64,000 nt of DNA from Dipteris shenzhenensis (Eukaryota; Polypodiophyta; Polypodiopsida; Gleicheniales): assembly GCA_047967505.1 (NCBI GenBank), contig CM106538.1; one strand, 5' to 3'. Position 1 is the stretch's first letter; every line of letters begins with the position of its first letter. This document shows, in pieces, positions 1 to 12,419 of the stretch. The position numbers and the translations under genes were made by a program. Below the pieces are notes generated by a model. It saw only the letters and a list, made by a program, of their open reading frames with translations, was not told where the DNA came from and ran no database searches.

Positions 1-481
1 TGGACTGTTTGGGAGTCCAGCAACATATGTAGCATTTGAAGGGTGTTCTCAGATATGGAAGGAGGTTTTTTGAGGGACAGGACAGCAAAGGCATGAAGGT
101 ACCTTAGGCTTCGAGCCTATTTATTGTCTTCTTTATCCCTCACCTATCTTTCTCCTTCAATCCCTTTCTCTACTCTCCTTCCCATCCACCATTGTTTCTC
201 AGTTCCACTCTCTCTTCGTTTTGACATGGCTACATTAGCTGTGATGGCTAAGAGCAAGGTGATATTTCTCATATTATCCACCTTCCCCCTTGGACCGTTA
301 ATTGGATGGGCTTGATTATAATGTGTGGTGGATTATGATGGAGTCCATCTTGCATTCATATAATCTTGCAGATATCATTTCGATGGGGGTGCCCAAATCA
401 GATCCTTATGGGGCTACTTGTGGTACTGCTTGATGCTAGTGATCAGGGCCATTATGGGGCTACTTGCTACTGTGATGGCAA

Positions 482-743
482 CCCCTTGGAGGCATCTCTT
501 ATAGGCCTATATAGGGGGCCACCCTTTGGAAGTAGCCAACCCGGCTTGATTGATCAGTTACCATGCCCCAACACCTGGGATAGGAGCAGGGGTAGATTGA
601 CTTGCTAGTCAGCCCCTTGGAGGCATCTCTTATAGGCCTATATAGGGGGCCACCCTTTGGAAGTAGACAACCCGGCTTGATTGGTCAGTTACCATGCCCC
701 AGCAATTGGGATAGAGGCAGGGGTAGACTAACCTGATAGTCAG
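482..743. repeat. Tandem duplication, two copies of about 131 bp
   Basis: Two adjacent copies begin with CCCCTTGGAGGCATCTC at 482 and 613, giving a period of 131 bp with only a few differences. Each copy contains a TATAGGCCTATATAGG segment, so any promoter-like element here is doubled. No gene can be tied to it. Confidence 0.85.
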
Positions 744-3261
744 CCCCTGGTTGGTCATTTATAGCATCCAGACTAGAGGGTAGTGAGGCTATCTATTGGC
801 CCCAGACTGGAGGGTGGTGAGGCTATATGTTTGCCCCACCCTCATTGTTGTACGACCTCATTTTCTATAAAGCTTTTGCCCAGCATTGAAATCTTTTCCT
901 TGAGATCCCTTGTGGTCTCTCTTTCTCTTCATTTGTAGTTTGGTTCATGTGGCATGCTCTCTCATTTCCTGTTGTTCTATTTCTGCTGCATTCTTACAGA
1001 AGCTCCCTCATGCATTTAAGTGCCTTGTTGCTACCTTAACGACTAAGATCTATTGGAAACCAAGGTTGCTTGTCCCATTTATTAACCCCCATGTTGAGGA
1101 GAGCACAACGACATGGTATCGTTGGTCACAAGATTGTGGGGCTTGAGATTCTATTGTGTGTGCATCAAGTTTGGATGCCACGTTGGCCGATCTAGGTGGA
1201 AGGAATCCTCGATAGGATAGCCATATGGACAACACTATACACTACCATGTGGGGTTGTCACACGATCCACTATTAAAGGTGGGCAAAAGCTCAAGAAGAA
1301 AGTGAACTGGTAAGTAACATGTACTACACAAGGCTCAAGCTATATGGTGACCTTTGTAAGACTTCCTAGAGCATCCATAAGGCCTATGGATTAGTTGTGT
1401 GGATGCTATGTAGGACTGTGTAGAAGCTACCAAGGAAAGAGCTAGTGGTAGACTACTACTGTAAAAAAGGCTGGTGGAGATAGCGCACCAAGTAGAAGTA
1501 TAGGCTAATGGGAAAGCATGAATACGCTTTGGAAAAGGGCAAGTGTATTGGCAGATACTCAGTGAAAGGCACTTGTAGGAGACATATTATAAGTTGGAAA
1601 AAGAGCCAACAATAGGTTGGTAGATCCATAGACCAGGTTGGCTGGTTTGTGGTGGATTGTAGGATGGTTTGTGGATGATTTGTGCACCACAAAAGGTTAG
1701 TGAAGCTCACAAAGGAGCACACAACCAAAGTAGCACAAGTAGGTGCAAAGTTGTGCACACATAGATGATCCAGCGTAGTAGATTACTACCTTTTGTGAGA
1801 TCTTTGGGGAAGACTTGTATAAGAGTGTTTGGCTCAAATTTATGCAATATTTTTTGCAGCATTTTTGAACTATTCTACTATTGTATATCTCATGAGTTTG
1901 GTGCCTGTGGTGAAAAGAGTCTTAGCTAGTTTTTGAGTTCCAAGTACCCAAAAATAAATACAAACGATTATTTTTATACAAGTAATCGTCTCACAATTAA
2001 AATGCACAATCTACCTTTTGTGTTGATAGAGTTTCTTGTTATCTAGTTTTTAAATGGTACTTTGCGTGTCAAAGAATTATTGTCCAACTATGTCTTTGAA
2101 AATTCCTAGCTTCTAAGTGATTATAATGCAATTATTGTGACTGAGCTCTAATATAGGAATGCGTGACAAATATTCATTTGTATGATCATGAGTGAATTCT
2201 GTATGCTAGGTTTTCAATACCTTGATCAAACAATTTATTTAAAATCCATCCCCTTCAAATGTTGAATCTTTGCATTGGGTTTTGTATGGAAGAAAATCAC
2301 ATATTGGGAAGAGATTAGCCTCATTATGTTGAAGTAATACCATGTTTCTGTTGAAGGTCAACATCTCCTGATGTCACCTGTGAGAGAGGGCCAATGCTTG
2401 TGGGTGTGCCTGCCCCCATGAGAGTAGTCTAGGGTAGGTATTGTGTGCCTCTTGGGGCCCTTTTTGGTCCACATGCTGGCAAGCCATACAAACCCTTTAT
2501 AGGCTGATGGAAGCATGATGGTTGGCCCATGTTAGGGTAGCTGATGTCGACCTACTTGCATGCTGGTCAGCTCCTTCTCTAGCTGACCGACCAAGGGGGA
2601 GGCTGGGGCTATATATAGGCCCTCCCTCCTTAGTGTTTTCCATCTACTAGAGCAATTCATCTAGCACCATAGTGCATATTCTAGAGTAGGGTTGTGGAGT
2701 AGTTCTTCCACACCTGTGTGTATCCTGTTGTTGAGGTTGTTGAGCAATCTTGTGGAGCTCTTGAGCAGCCTATTGTGCAGATGTTTTCCCCCATGTGTAG
2801 AGGGGCTAGAAAAAGCATGTGCCTAACTCCAACTTCCAACCTTACCATTATTATTCCTAATCGCGCTAATATTATGCAAGCTTTATAAGTATGGTGTCTC
2901 TTGATATTACATTCATTTTATAATGAAGTCAGTCTCCATGAGCTACCTCCTCCTTTAATGTGTCCTCCCTTTATGCTTTCTTACAATAGGCTCTCGAATC
3001 CCAAAATCATTTGCTAAAGCTCCAACTATTGCCACCATATATGTAGAAAGGACACAACCCATCTAAGGCTTTGCTCCTCTTATGTATACTCTCATAAGCT
3101 TAACCCACGTGCAAGCATACTACAAATATGTCTTTTTTTTCCACCAACATATGTTAAGATTGAGAGAGAATTTGAGCTTTGGTACAAATTGTGGCTATAC
3201 ATGGGTGGGATTGATTGCATGCTATCCAAGACCATGATGATAAACCATGATGATTTTAAGC

Positions 3262-3307
3262 TTGAATGCATCTTAGAATGATGTTTGAATGCATCTTAGA
3301 ATGATGT
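3262..3307. repeat. Short tandem duplication, 23-bp period
   Basis: The unit TTGAATGCATCTTAGAATG is repeated head to tail at 3262 and 3285 without interruption. It is probably replication slippage. No coding context is visible. Confidence 0.8.
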
Positions 3308-3950
3308 CATGATTATCCTACTGCATCCACAAGCATCATGTATTATGAATCATGTATTCTAAAGCTCCCACATTATGCGAGGGCTAGAGTGATGCCATAA
3401 TGGCATGGCCTACATTACATCTTGTACTACTGTATGGTGTGGTAATTGATTTTAGATGATGACCTGTTCTTTTGCAACAACAACAGCTATAAAGTAAAAT
3501 TCATTCCCATGATTTTGTTGCAAGAATCATTGATCCGCATCCCTGAAAAGTATTTATCAACTAAATAATTCCACCCTCTTGTGATATCATTGAGGTCCAA
3601 GTGAGATCTAGTCGACATATGATGTAATATGCTGCCCAAGTCCTACCCTATGGATTCACATGTAACAAAAAAGAATGCACTTGGGCATAGACTACCTGGA
3701 TTCATGTGATTTTCTATTGGTCTTGGTCTTTGTTGGATTGTTGCAAAAGCTATCTCAAAGCTAAGAAGTAGGGTGCTTAATGCATCTATAAGTTGGTCTG
3801 TAGAAAAAGTATTTTGTATCTACCTTTTGTATAAGTACATCCAATTTATGGGCTATCGAAACACATTTTTAATCTACCATTTGGGAATGCGTATCAATTA
3901 TTTCATATGGTATTCCTTATTGCACTATTTTAAACTCTTACAATAAATGT

Positions 3951-3972
3951 TCTCTCTCTCTCTCTCTCTCTC
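3951..3972. repeat. (TC)n microsatellite
   Basis: About 11 uninterrupted TC units. Confidence 0.95.
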
Positions 3973-6660
3973 ATTCAGATTTGCAGGCACACAGCACATC
4001 TAGGAGGTTACCTGGCAAGGTGGAGCCTCCAAGAGCATCCTTGGTGGACACAAACTATACAAAAATTCCGCATGTCAATCAACAACAGTTTATCGCAGTT
4101 TGCGGGAATGCTAAACACTTTTTGAGTGGCAAACTGATAGCTTCCACAAATACCAATAGTCTGTAGCATGAAGAATCATGAAGAGGCTATGCCTTAAATG
4201 GCTAAAGCGCGTGCTACAAAGAGGTGTTATACCAGAGGTTCATTTTGAGCACATTGGATCCTCTTACTTAAGAAAGTGAAGTTACGAGTACCTAGATGGG
4301 ATGCAGAGGAGTGAAAACTCAACATAAAACTTGCACAATAGCATGCCAGCCACCCTACTACAATGCTAAAGATAGACCATACGTGTGGACCTTGATATTG
4401 GCTGCACGACTCCACCTCGACTGCAACTTGTTATTTCCATAACGTGTGGACCTACTCTCATTCTTGTTCCTCCCTCGATCGTTTTTCTCCAAAATGGGGT
4501 GATGTAGCTAACAAACTAATGTCTGCATAGATGAACTACGTTGAATGCTCTAGACTAGCATTATGATAATCGGAAGTGGGTAGAAAAAATAATAAAAAAA
4601 GTGTCAATTAGGAATTATCTACTTACGTTTTCCTACATGCTGTCGCAAACTCTAGGATGGGTATATAGACTTTGATTTGGCATTGCTTTTAGGAACTTAC
4701 ATTTTCTACTTTGTACGTAAGTCTCTGTGTTTGTTTACCTAGCCAAGGCAAGGCATATGAGAGTGTCTCTGTCAAATAGGAGCATTCGATATTTTTATAA
4801 AGCTAGCCTACAAAAGAATAGTTAGGAAGGAGTCGTCCATTATTGGTGCCTTGCAACAACAAACAATGAAATTTTTTGCATCAGACCACCGTGGTCTGTA
4901 CCGCCTCCATCACAAATGAGTCTTTCTTCTTTTTTGGAAAATTTAAGCTTTACAAATGCTAAGGTTAATGTTTTAATTGAATTGGTTCTCTGCCCTTTTT
5001 ATTCACCAAAAATGATCATGACGTTTTGTGGGTCTCACCATGTTGAGCTAGACAAGTTGAGCCACCTTGAGGTGCCTAAAATGTGGCATTTTTAAGGGAT
5101 GCCATGTGGAGCTCATGTGGACATATCCATGTTGGCATGTGTTTGAGTGGCCATGAGATGCATATGATGCCTGTTTTTGTAAGACCTAATCTAGTGTTTG
5201 TCTCTATTACCCCTTGGGAACCCAAAATTGGCATGAGAAACTAGATAATGCACCATGAATATCGTTGACACAGAATGAGGTAATTCCTTGAGGTGAGGTT
5301 TGTTGAGATTGATCTTTAAGAAATGCATTTCCCTTAAATAATTTTCTAGAAATTGGATACAATGCGAGGGTAAGTCAAAGTATCCATGTTTTCCAGGCTA
5401 AATGGTCGGTATCATGGGTGATTCCATGTTAATATACTAATGTTGCTATTGTGATTGGTGCTATTGAAATTGGTTATATTATGTATATGATGGTTATAAA
5501 TGAAGCATTATTGTGTTGGATTAGTTGTTGTGATGGTTCATCAATTAATTATTACTAACACAATTGGATGTCACATACAAATTACAAATTGGATAATGGG
5601 GAATGGTGATGGTGAAGATAATTTAGGTTGAGCAAAGTATCAAATGTTGATAAGGGACATGGGACAATATTGTAAAATCATAATAAATTAAGTTATGGGC
5701 TAATTTGTTTCATTAATTTTGGGTGGCATATTATGCCTTGAGATACTTTGAGCTTGTGAAGCTATGTTGATCAATCCTTCCAGTTGTGGACAAGGGATGC
5801 TTTTGGATGTACTATTAATGGCCCTTTTTGCTTTTCAAGGAAATATTATAAATACTCTAGATGGAAGCAAAAGCCACCATCTAGAGGGGGCAGATTATAC
5901 CCCATTGGCATATTAGACCTCATGTGGGGTCTCTCTCCTTAGATTCTCTTACTCATGACTTTTTATATTCACATCATCCATGAATTCACGGGCATGGTTT
6001 TGTTCTATATGTCTCTCTCAAGTTCAACTATTTTAGTCCTTCAATAAAAAAATTCTAAAATAAGAAAGTTATAAAGCAAAATCATCAAACTAGGGTGAAC
6101 TATTTGTACTTTATCCTTAATTTAAAAATTTTATGTTTATCATCAGGTAGCAACCAACCGAATCACATCAAGCTCCTATCCAAAGAAAGATGGGTTCTCC
6201 GATCAAAAGCACTAGCATAGGGAAGATATGGTGAAAGTAAAACATTGCCAAGAGGAAATAAGCAACTTGACTGCGAAATCAACAAGAGCTATACTCCTTG
6301 CTCAGCACGATCAGGTCAAGAGGGTCCATCTAAATTCGATGCCATTGTACAAAGAGAGTGTGATTTTCAAATTCGAACCTTTGAGTCAATGCTATTCTTT
6401 CTTTTTTATTTTTATATCGAGCATGATGCTGTGTTTCCTTCTAAAAAGTTAAACTCTCTCTCTCTGCAGAATGTACAAAAACTTGGAGCTAGTAGTCTTT
6501 GGAGGTTTCATTATTAATAGGACAAAACACATTCATTGCTGCAGACATGCACCTCTATGAAATTGAGGTGAACTAATCGCTTTGAAGAGTCTCTTGAATT
6601 ATTTTCCTTATGGATTGATAACACTAAGAGTGGCTAACAAACTGTAAGACAAACAAAAGT
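3973..6660. other. Intergenic DNA without a recognisable gene
   Basis: Only short open frames occur (3981-4166, 6228-6517) and none shows a known domain. Around 5030-5930 the sequence reads like a degraded LTR or repeat (a TATA-like ATTATAAATAC near 5847 followed by a purine-rich patch), but no partner copy or primer site is visible. Confidence 0.4.
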
Positions 6661-6662
6661 GA

Positions 6663-6665
<3 letters not shown>

Positions 6666-6712
<47 letters not shown>

Positions 6713-6754
6713 GGTATAAGAAATCAACATACAAGTCTATGTGTGTGTGTGTGT

Positions 6755-6798
<44 letters not shown>
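6666..6798. repeat. Compound microsatellite (GT)n-(TC)n-(AT)n
   Basis: A (GT) run of about 21 units (6666-6708) is followed after a short spacer by (GT)9, about 16 TC units and a short AT run. The long open frames reading Cys-Val and Ser-Leu repeats here are artefacts of the repeat. Confidence 0.95.
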
Positions 6799-6802
6799 GA
6801 TG

Positions 6803-7372
6803 CCAAGCGGGCTTGGACTCGACAACCTCGATCCACTAAAGCTAAAGATGATCTCTGCATTCATTCTTTCGAAGCCGACATCTCCAACTGAAGCTGCAAA
6901 AACGTGTCTCCAGATCTCGACCGTGCAAAGGAGTGAGGCGGTGTACTACATCGATTCGTGCCCACCAAACCTATTTCAAAGGTATATCTACCAACATGGG
7001 GTAGCACCATTGCACTCCCCCATCGATACATATTCCAAAAGGCCGTATGCACTCACGGGCTTGACATTCCATGAGTATTGGACATACAGAGAAACCCCAT
7101 AAAAAACAAGCCCTCTGAGAGCTATGTCGATCTCGTTGGAAATTATGTATATTTGACATCATGACTCGTCCGCTTCACAAACTACCACCCCGCACATCAA
7201 TTAGAGGCATTCTTTTACAACCTCATGCCAAGGAATTTTTCATTCAAGAACGAGACTTGGAAAACAAGATGAATTATAATTTCATGGAGTACCACATTCA
7301 CAATATAATTCAAATTGAGGATGACTTAGAGCCGCTAACTACTACAAGTCCACATGCTAGTAAATGAGAACC
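6803..7372 (+). pseudogene. Helitron-type replicase/helicase remnant (tentative)
   Basis: A frame starting at 6803 reads about 100 residues with a pattern I associate with the segment between the Rep-like and PIF1-helicase parts of plant Helitron proteins: a Ser-Pro-Thr-Glu-Ala-Ala segment (about residue 25), then an SPIDTYSKRP motif and LTFHEYW. After a frame change near 7100 the reading YHPAHQLEAFFYNLM fits the following helicase-proximal segment. The frame is broken by stops and shifts, so the copy is dead. No Rep HUH motif, Walker A motif or Helitron terminus (CTRR end, hairpin) was found. It could be another transposon protein. Confidence 0.45.
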
Positions 7373-10030
7373 GGTAACTGGTAACGTCCATGATAATACA
7401 TAAGAACCCACTCCATGAAGACTCAACTTTACAAATATTCAACCTTTTTGCTTTGGGGAAAAATGCAAAAAAGTACGAAACCCTCTAAATTTTCTCAATG
7501 GACAGATCTTCTGACAGTTCAAACTCAAACTTAAACAAACTGAAGTACCACTGGATACACCATCTAAAAGACAAAAGAAGTGGAGGTGCTATCCTATGAC
7601 ACCACAAATTAAAAAAATCAACATGTGCAGAGGCATTCCAAACGAGTACATCTATGGATGGCCCTCGTATAAAGAAATAAATGTCTGCATTAAATGTCTG
7701 CATTAAATGTCTACATTAATAGCATGGAGAATGGCAAGAAACTGTCAATCCAAACAAACAGCTCATCAAACCCACTAGCCAAAAGTAGATCAAACAATCA
7801 TTAAAAAATCCATTTGGTTTTATGCAATATAGACAATAAAAAACAAAAAAACTAATAGCAAATCATTTCTTCTCATGTAGCAGGACTCAGAAGCACATCT
7901 TGATGGAGCTAAGGACTAATCAAGCACAAAATGACAAACACATAGATGTCTAAACGAGACACGTAGGCATTACTCTATACAATATAAGATGGAATATCTA
8001 CATACTGCATCCAACTACTACACTTCGATTACAATATGAGCATCAATACATTGTTGTGAACAGACAAAAAAACAGCAATGCATACGGCCACAGCTTCATC
8101 GACCAGCTGATTATAATAGAAAAAATAAAAGCAATAGTCAACCCAAAACTGAGAGATGAGATCTACGAAACCGATACAGAAGTCTTCAGCAAGACAAAGG
8201 ACATTCCACATACCAACAATGATAGCAACAATGACGATAATAACAAATGTAACACCTCATGCCTTTTTCTATCTCAACCGGTCAATACATCTAACATTGA
8301 ACTAAATGCTTTGTAGTTCCATGCACATGTAGAGACAATCAAAATGGAAGTTGAACAAAAAGAAATCTGAAAAAAGATGAGGCAAATCAAATACTACATT
8401 TACTGCATCCATTGCATAGATACGAACAAAATGTACATTAGGCGAACAACCAATCAGCTGTGCTGACAAGGATCGTATGTCACAAGACTAACCTGCCAAA
8501 CAAAATGGCCACTGATGTATATAGGCACAAGCCTTTTGATCAACACTTCATCATCGAAACCCTAACAACAATAGAGTCTAGAAGCAAGGCAATGAAGCAT
8601 GGGAGTGGCCTATAATAAAAAAGTGTTTGAAACACAAATAAATAACAACTTAGAAACCTAGGTATTGATAAATGTATATGAATTTATGAATGTAAAATTA
8701 TATATACATATATATAATACACCCTCCCACCCACCCACCCACCCACACACACACACACACATACACACACGCACATGCACGTGCGCACACACACATATAT
8801 AATCCTAGGCCATTCTATTGCTAGAAGGTGGAATGTGGTGCTAATAAAAGATTAATAAGCCCATTACAACAACCCATGGGCATAGCCATCTTACTATATA
8901 TATATTAAGGACAATGGGAGGCACAAGAGGCTGGCAGCAGTCGATAGAGAACTCTAAGCACCACATGTTGCACTGAGGAGAGTGATGAGGGTGAAAAGGT
9001 GGGGAAGCTCTGAGTGCATGGGTGACAGACACTCATGAATGTGCCATATGGCATAGCACTAGAGACTCAAGTGGGCACAACTTGGAAGGGAAACTAGAGG
9101 GGAGTGGACCATTCAATGCTCTGGATGCATTTGAATTCTCTACTCCACGTGTCGCATTCCATGCACTTAGAGTGGAGAGTCTGAGGAGGTTGAGCACAAA
9201 GAACGTATAAAATTAATGACGGGGAGTTCTCGCTATCCCCACCATCGCACCATGTGTCCAGCCACATCAATGAGGAGGGGAGAGGAGGTTGCCAACACCA
9301 TCTCACCATGTACTACCACAACACAGTTTGCCATCCTGGAGACTAGCTCACAATCACGCATCGTCATGCCATTTGTCGCGTGACATGCACCAAACTTTCG
9401 GTGGGAATTTTAAAAGTGTTTTTGGGGGGTGCTAAATTAATTAAGCGAAACTCAAACAAGACGATAGTAATAGAAGAGTAGGTGTAAATGCATGACAGTC
9501 AGCCGCACTATGTTGAGTGAATCCAAGACCCACCATGTGTCCCACGAGATAGCCCACTCCATTACTGACACAAGGTCAAAGGGGGAACTTTCAACTGATG
9601 TCGATCAGAATGTGTGAGGGCAGATTTGACACACTGGTGTAGATTTGCATGAGCAATGAGCACCGCCTCCTTCAACATGAGCAGCAACAGGTGCTCCAAC
9701 AAAATGAAGGCTCCAATAAACGAGGCATCGCTTTGCCCACGATGATGAATGGAGATGAGGGGAGGAGTCGTCATTGATCATGATGAGGGGGGGTTGTTGT
9801 CATGGGAGGTGGTAGAGGCAAAGGGCAGAGTATGCATTGGTGGGCAGAGGCATGTGGTAGCGTGATACAAGGTGGCAGACATCACATGTGACAACAGATA
9901 GCACATGAGAAATCACACATCGTCACACGTGGTTGAGATGATAGTGTCACCGTGGTATAGAGCGGCGCCACAACAAATCAACGAGGGTGGCAACCGGTGT
10001 GCAAGGCAAAAGTCAAGACACAAGGCTTAG
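7373..10030. other. Intergenic DNA, no gene recognised
   Basis: Open frames are short. A frame at 8056-8316 encodes a polar, Asn/Asp-rich peptide that might be a continuation of the decayed element to the left, but no motif supports that. Confidence 0.4.
8723..8795. repeat. (CCCA)n/(CA)n microsatellite
   Basis: A run of CCCA units passes into CA dinucleotides and then interrupted CA/GC steps. Confidence 0.9.
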
Positions 10031-10076
10031 TAGAGAGAGAGAGAGAAATAGAGAAGTAGAGAGAGAAAGAGGGGGG

Positions 10077-10156
<80 letters not shown>
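10031..10156. repeat. (GA)n microsatellite, left target of copia element
   Basis: A long, slightly interrupted GA tract ends exactly where the left LTR of the adjoining copia element begins. A second GA tract begins where the right LTR ends, so the element apparently inserted within one GA microsatellite. The Arg/Glu-repeat frame here is an artefact. Confidence 0.9.
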
Positions 10157-10158
<2 letters not shown>

Positions 10159-10626
10159 TTAGATCATAACGAAACCAGAGAGGCGAGATACACTCTTCAC
10201 AAATGATTGAATAAGAACATTATGACACTCAAATGGAACTATTATATTTCTTCATCAAGACACACACGACTAAGCTAGCTATCAACAGCTCATCCCTATG
10301 GGGCTTGCAACTGTGTTACAACCAGAATAGATGACTATGGACCTTACGACCTAGAGCAGCTACTCTATGACTCAGTTACATGCTATATGCCAGCCTTGGA
10401 GGACCAACGACTCAAGCCTAGATCTGCATAACTGACTCTCAAGAGTTTGGACAAGAAGATTGATCTCGTAACTCTGCTGTTTTGTAGAAGCCACTATTTC
10501 ACCCTTGTGCTTTATACACTAGATCATCCAATCACGTTTGCCATGCAATGTAACACGAGCTTGCATCTCAAACCTTTGATCAACACAGCATCCCATGAGG
10601 GCATAGATCACATGCAAATCTCAACA
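10157..10626 (-). repeat. 3' LTR of the gag-only copia element
   Basis: Read on the + strand it starts TGTTAGATC and ends CTCAACA. It aligns along its length with the right LTR but lacks roughly 100 bp present there (around 12196-12290). Confidence 0.85.
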
Positions 10627-10854
10627 TACCCTTGCATGACCAAAATGGGAGACAAACAATAAACTATTGACAACGTAGTCCTAAAAGAGATATAGGCATC
10701 ATGGCCTAATAAAAAACTATGTCTAACATCGTAGCTAGACACTGGCATTGAAGCCAAAACACAGCAACCATCACCACAAGAAGATAGCATGGCTTAGAAA
10801 GCCTAATCCTGATCAGGGAGGTTGTTTGAAATGAAACCCGCTATCTCATTCTTT

Positions 10855-11617
10855 TGTGTAGGTTATTCAATAGCCCAAGCACTCACTTTTCCTCGTTTTG
10901 CCTCCTCATCCTTTCATTTTTTGTTGCAAAATCTCTTTATAAGACGACTAGGCTTTCCACAATAATGGCAATCTCGCTTATCTTTGATCGCAATTCGCTT
11001 ATCCTTCATATGTTGTATCACGATTCACCAGTGAATGTATTCTCCTCGCACTTTTCCTCTGCCATAAGCAAATCCACACAATCAATGAAATCAGCCTCAT
11101 CATCTAACCGAAGAATGCGAGCTCTCTCAAAGTATCTAGAGGGTAAACTCTTAAGCAAAATAGGTTTTTGGTCTTCATCCTCAATCTTTGAACCAAGCTC
11201 TGAAAGTTGCTTTATTAATGATTGCATGCGGTTTAGGAAGGTGGTGAGTTCTTCATTGTCATCCATGTGTAAATCATACAACTGTTGCTTTAGTTTTTCC
11301 TTCGAATGGCACATCTTAACCCCAAACAATGCTTCAAGAATCGTCCAGTTTGCTGCAGTAGACTTTGTCATTTCAAGATGATGAAAATAATCCTCCCCCA
11401 GAGCTTGACCCATCATGCCAATAGCTTTGTCTCTTTGCTTCCTCCAAGCCCGTTTCTCAACTTCTCCAAAATTCGGCTCCTTCTCCGTGCCAAACACAAT
11501 ATCCCACAAACCCTTCTACATAAACCATAGCTCGGTGGAGAGTTGCCAGCTTGCAAAGTTTCACCCATTGAACTTGATGATTGAAGGCTCAAATTTCATC
11601 TTCTTCACTGACTCCAT
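10855..11617 (-). pseudogene. Copia gag polyprotein (UBN2-type), broken
   Basis: From an ATG at 11617 the minus strand encodes a copia Gag: an N-terminal segment, then the UBN2-like core with a Trp-containing motif, EALFGVKMCHSKEKLKQQ, an L-x-x-L-x-x-MDDNEEL stretch and DEADFIDCVDLLMAEE (open from 11509 to 11018). A zinc knuckle follows near 10960 reading CHYCGKPSRLIKRFC, where the usual His is Arg. In-frame stops occur near 11575 (TGA) and 11521 (TAG), and the frame decays after the knuckle. Gag would coat the element RNA in virus-like particles; this copy is not functional as read. Confidence 0.8.
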
Positions 11618-11840
11618 AGACTTGTGAGACTATACCCAAATGATCTCGAAAACACACCTCAACCAATATGTCTAGGGCAGATCTTCTTCTTTGATTGCAC
11701 TTACTTCTCGGTCTTCTTACTCTTTATGGAAAAACAAGTATTTCAGTGACAACTCTTCTAATAGATCATTTTGACATGCATGAAAGGCTCTAGCCCTTAG
11801 ACTAACTCATGATAGAGTCTGCAACCCTTACCAATCTCAA

Positions 11841-11853
11841 TGCTCTGATACCA
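11841..11853 (-). other. Primer binding site (tRNA-iMet) of copia element
   Basis: The minus strand reads TGGTATCAGAGCA, complementary to the 3' end of initiator tRNA-Met and the usual primer site of plant copia elements. It lies two bases inside the 5' LTR. Confidence 0.85.
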
Positions 11854-11855
11854 AA

Positions 11856-12419
11856 TGTTAGATCATAATGAACCACAGAGGTGAGTTACACTCTTCACAA
11901 ATGATTGAACAAGAAACTTATGACACTCAAATGGAACTATTGTATTTCTTCAAGACACACACGAATCAAGCTAGCTTTCAACAGCTCATCCCTATGGGGC
12001 TTGTCACTTTGTTACAATTAGAATAGACGACTATGGACCCTATGACCTAGAGCAGCTACTCTATGACTCGGTTACATGCTATATGCCAGTCTCGGAGGAC
12101 AAGTGACTCAAGCCTAGATCTACATAACTGCCTCCATCGTGAGAGCTTGGACAAGATGATCGATCTCCTCGTAACTCTACTGTTTTATAGAAGCCATGCA
12201 CATGATTGAAGCAGCTTCATGTCGTTGCCACCTCACGTTACTATGCGAGGTGTAATCCATGCAAGCTAAGTCTCAATTGGACCAATAATAATCACCCATG
12301 TGCTTTATACACTGGATCATCCAATCACTTTTGCCATGCAGCATAACACAAGCCTACATCTCAAACGTTTGATCAACACACCATCCCATGAGGGCGTAGA
12401 TCACGTGCAAAACCCAACG
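11856..12419 (-). repeat. 5' LTR of the gag-only copia element
   Basis: Starts TGTTAGATC on the + strand and ends CCCAACG at the GA tract. The terminal TG expected on the element strand is CG here, so the end has mutated. It is longer than its partner by an internal segment around 12196-12290. Confidence 0.8.

Larger units (their letters stand above)
1..3950. other. Intergenic DNA, possible old LTR fragments
   Basis: No convincing coding region is seen: the open frames are short and show no recognisable domain. Two stretches look like old LTR or promoter fragments because a TATA-like box follows GC-richer sequence: near 510 and 641 (TATATAGG inside the tandem duplication) and near 2610 (CTATATATAGG followed by a pyrimidine-rich stretch). 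No matching second LTR, primer site or polypurine tract was found, so these remain guesses. Confidence 0.4.
10157..12419 (-). mobile_element. Gag-only Ty1/copia retrotransposon (TR-GAG-like)
   Basis: Two direct repeats starting TGTTAGATCATAA (10157-10626 and 11856-12419) enclose about 1.2 kb holding a decayed gag and no protease, integrase, reverse transcriptase or RNase H. On the minus strand a primer site TGGTATCAGAGCA, complementary to initiator tRNA-Met, lies at 11853-11841 just inside the right (5') LTR. The element therefore runs right to left. GA microsatellite flanks both ends, so the target duplication is hidden in the repeat. The layout matches the non-autonomous class called TR-GAG, which relies on enzymes from other copia elements. 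Internal deletion of a full element would look the same. Confidence 0.85.

Noticed and set aside
6659-7102. 147-codon frame beginning with Cys-Val and Ser-Leu repeats
   Set aside because: Its first third is translated microsatellite. Only the part from about 6803 has a possible protein pattern, and that is reported as a remnant.
9987-10169. Arg/Glu-rich frame
   Set aside because: It is a translated GA microsatellite.
10854-11381. 175-codon plus-strand frame
   Set aside because: It is the shadow of the copia gag on the minus strand, which has the recognisable domain.
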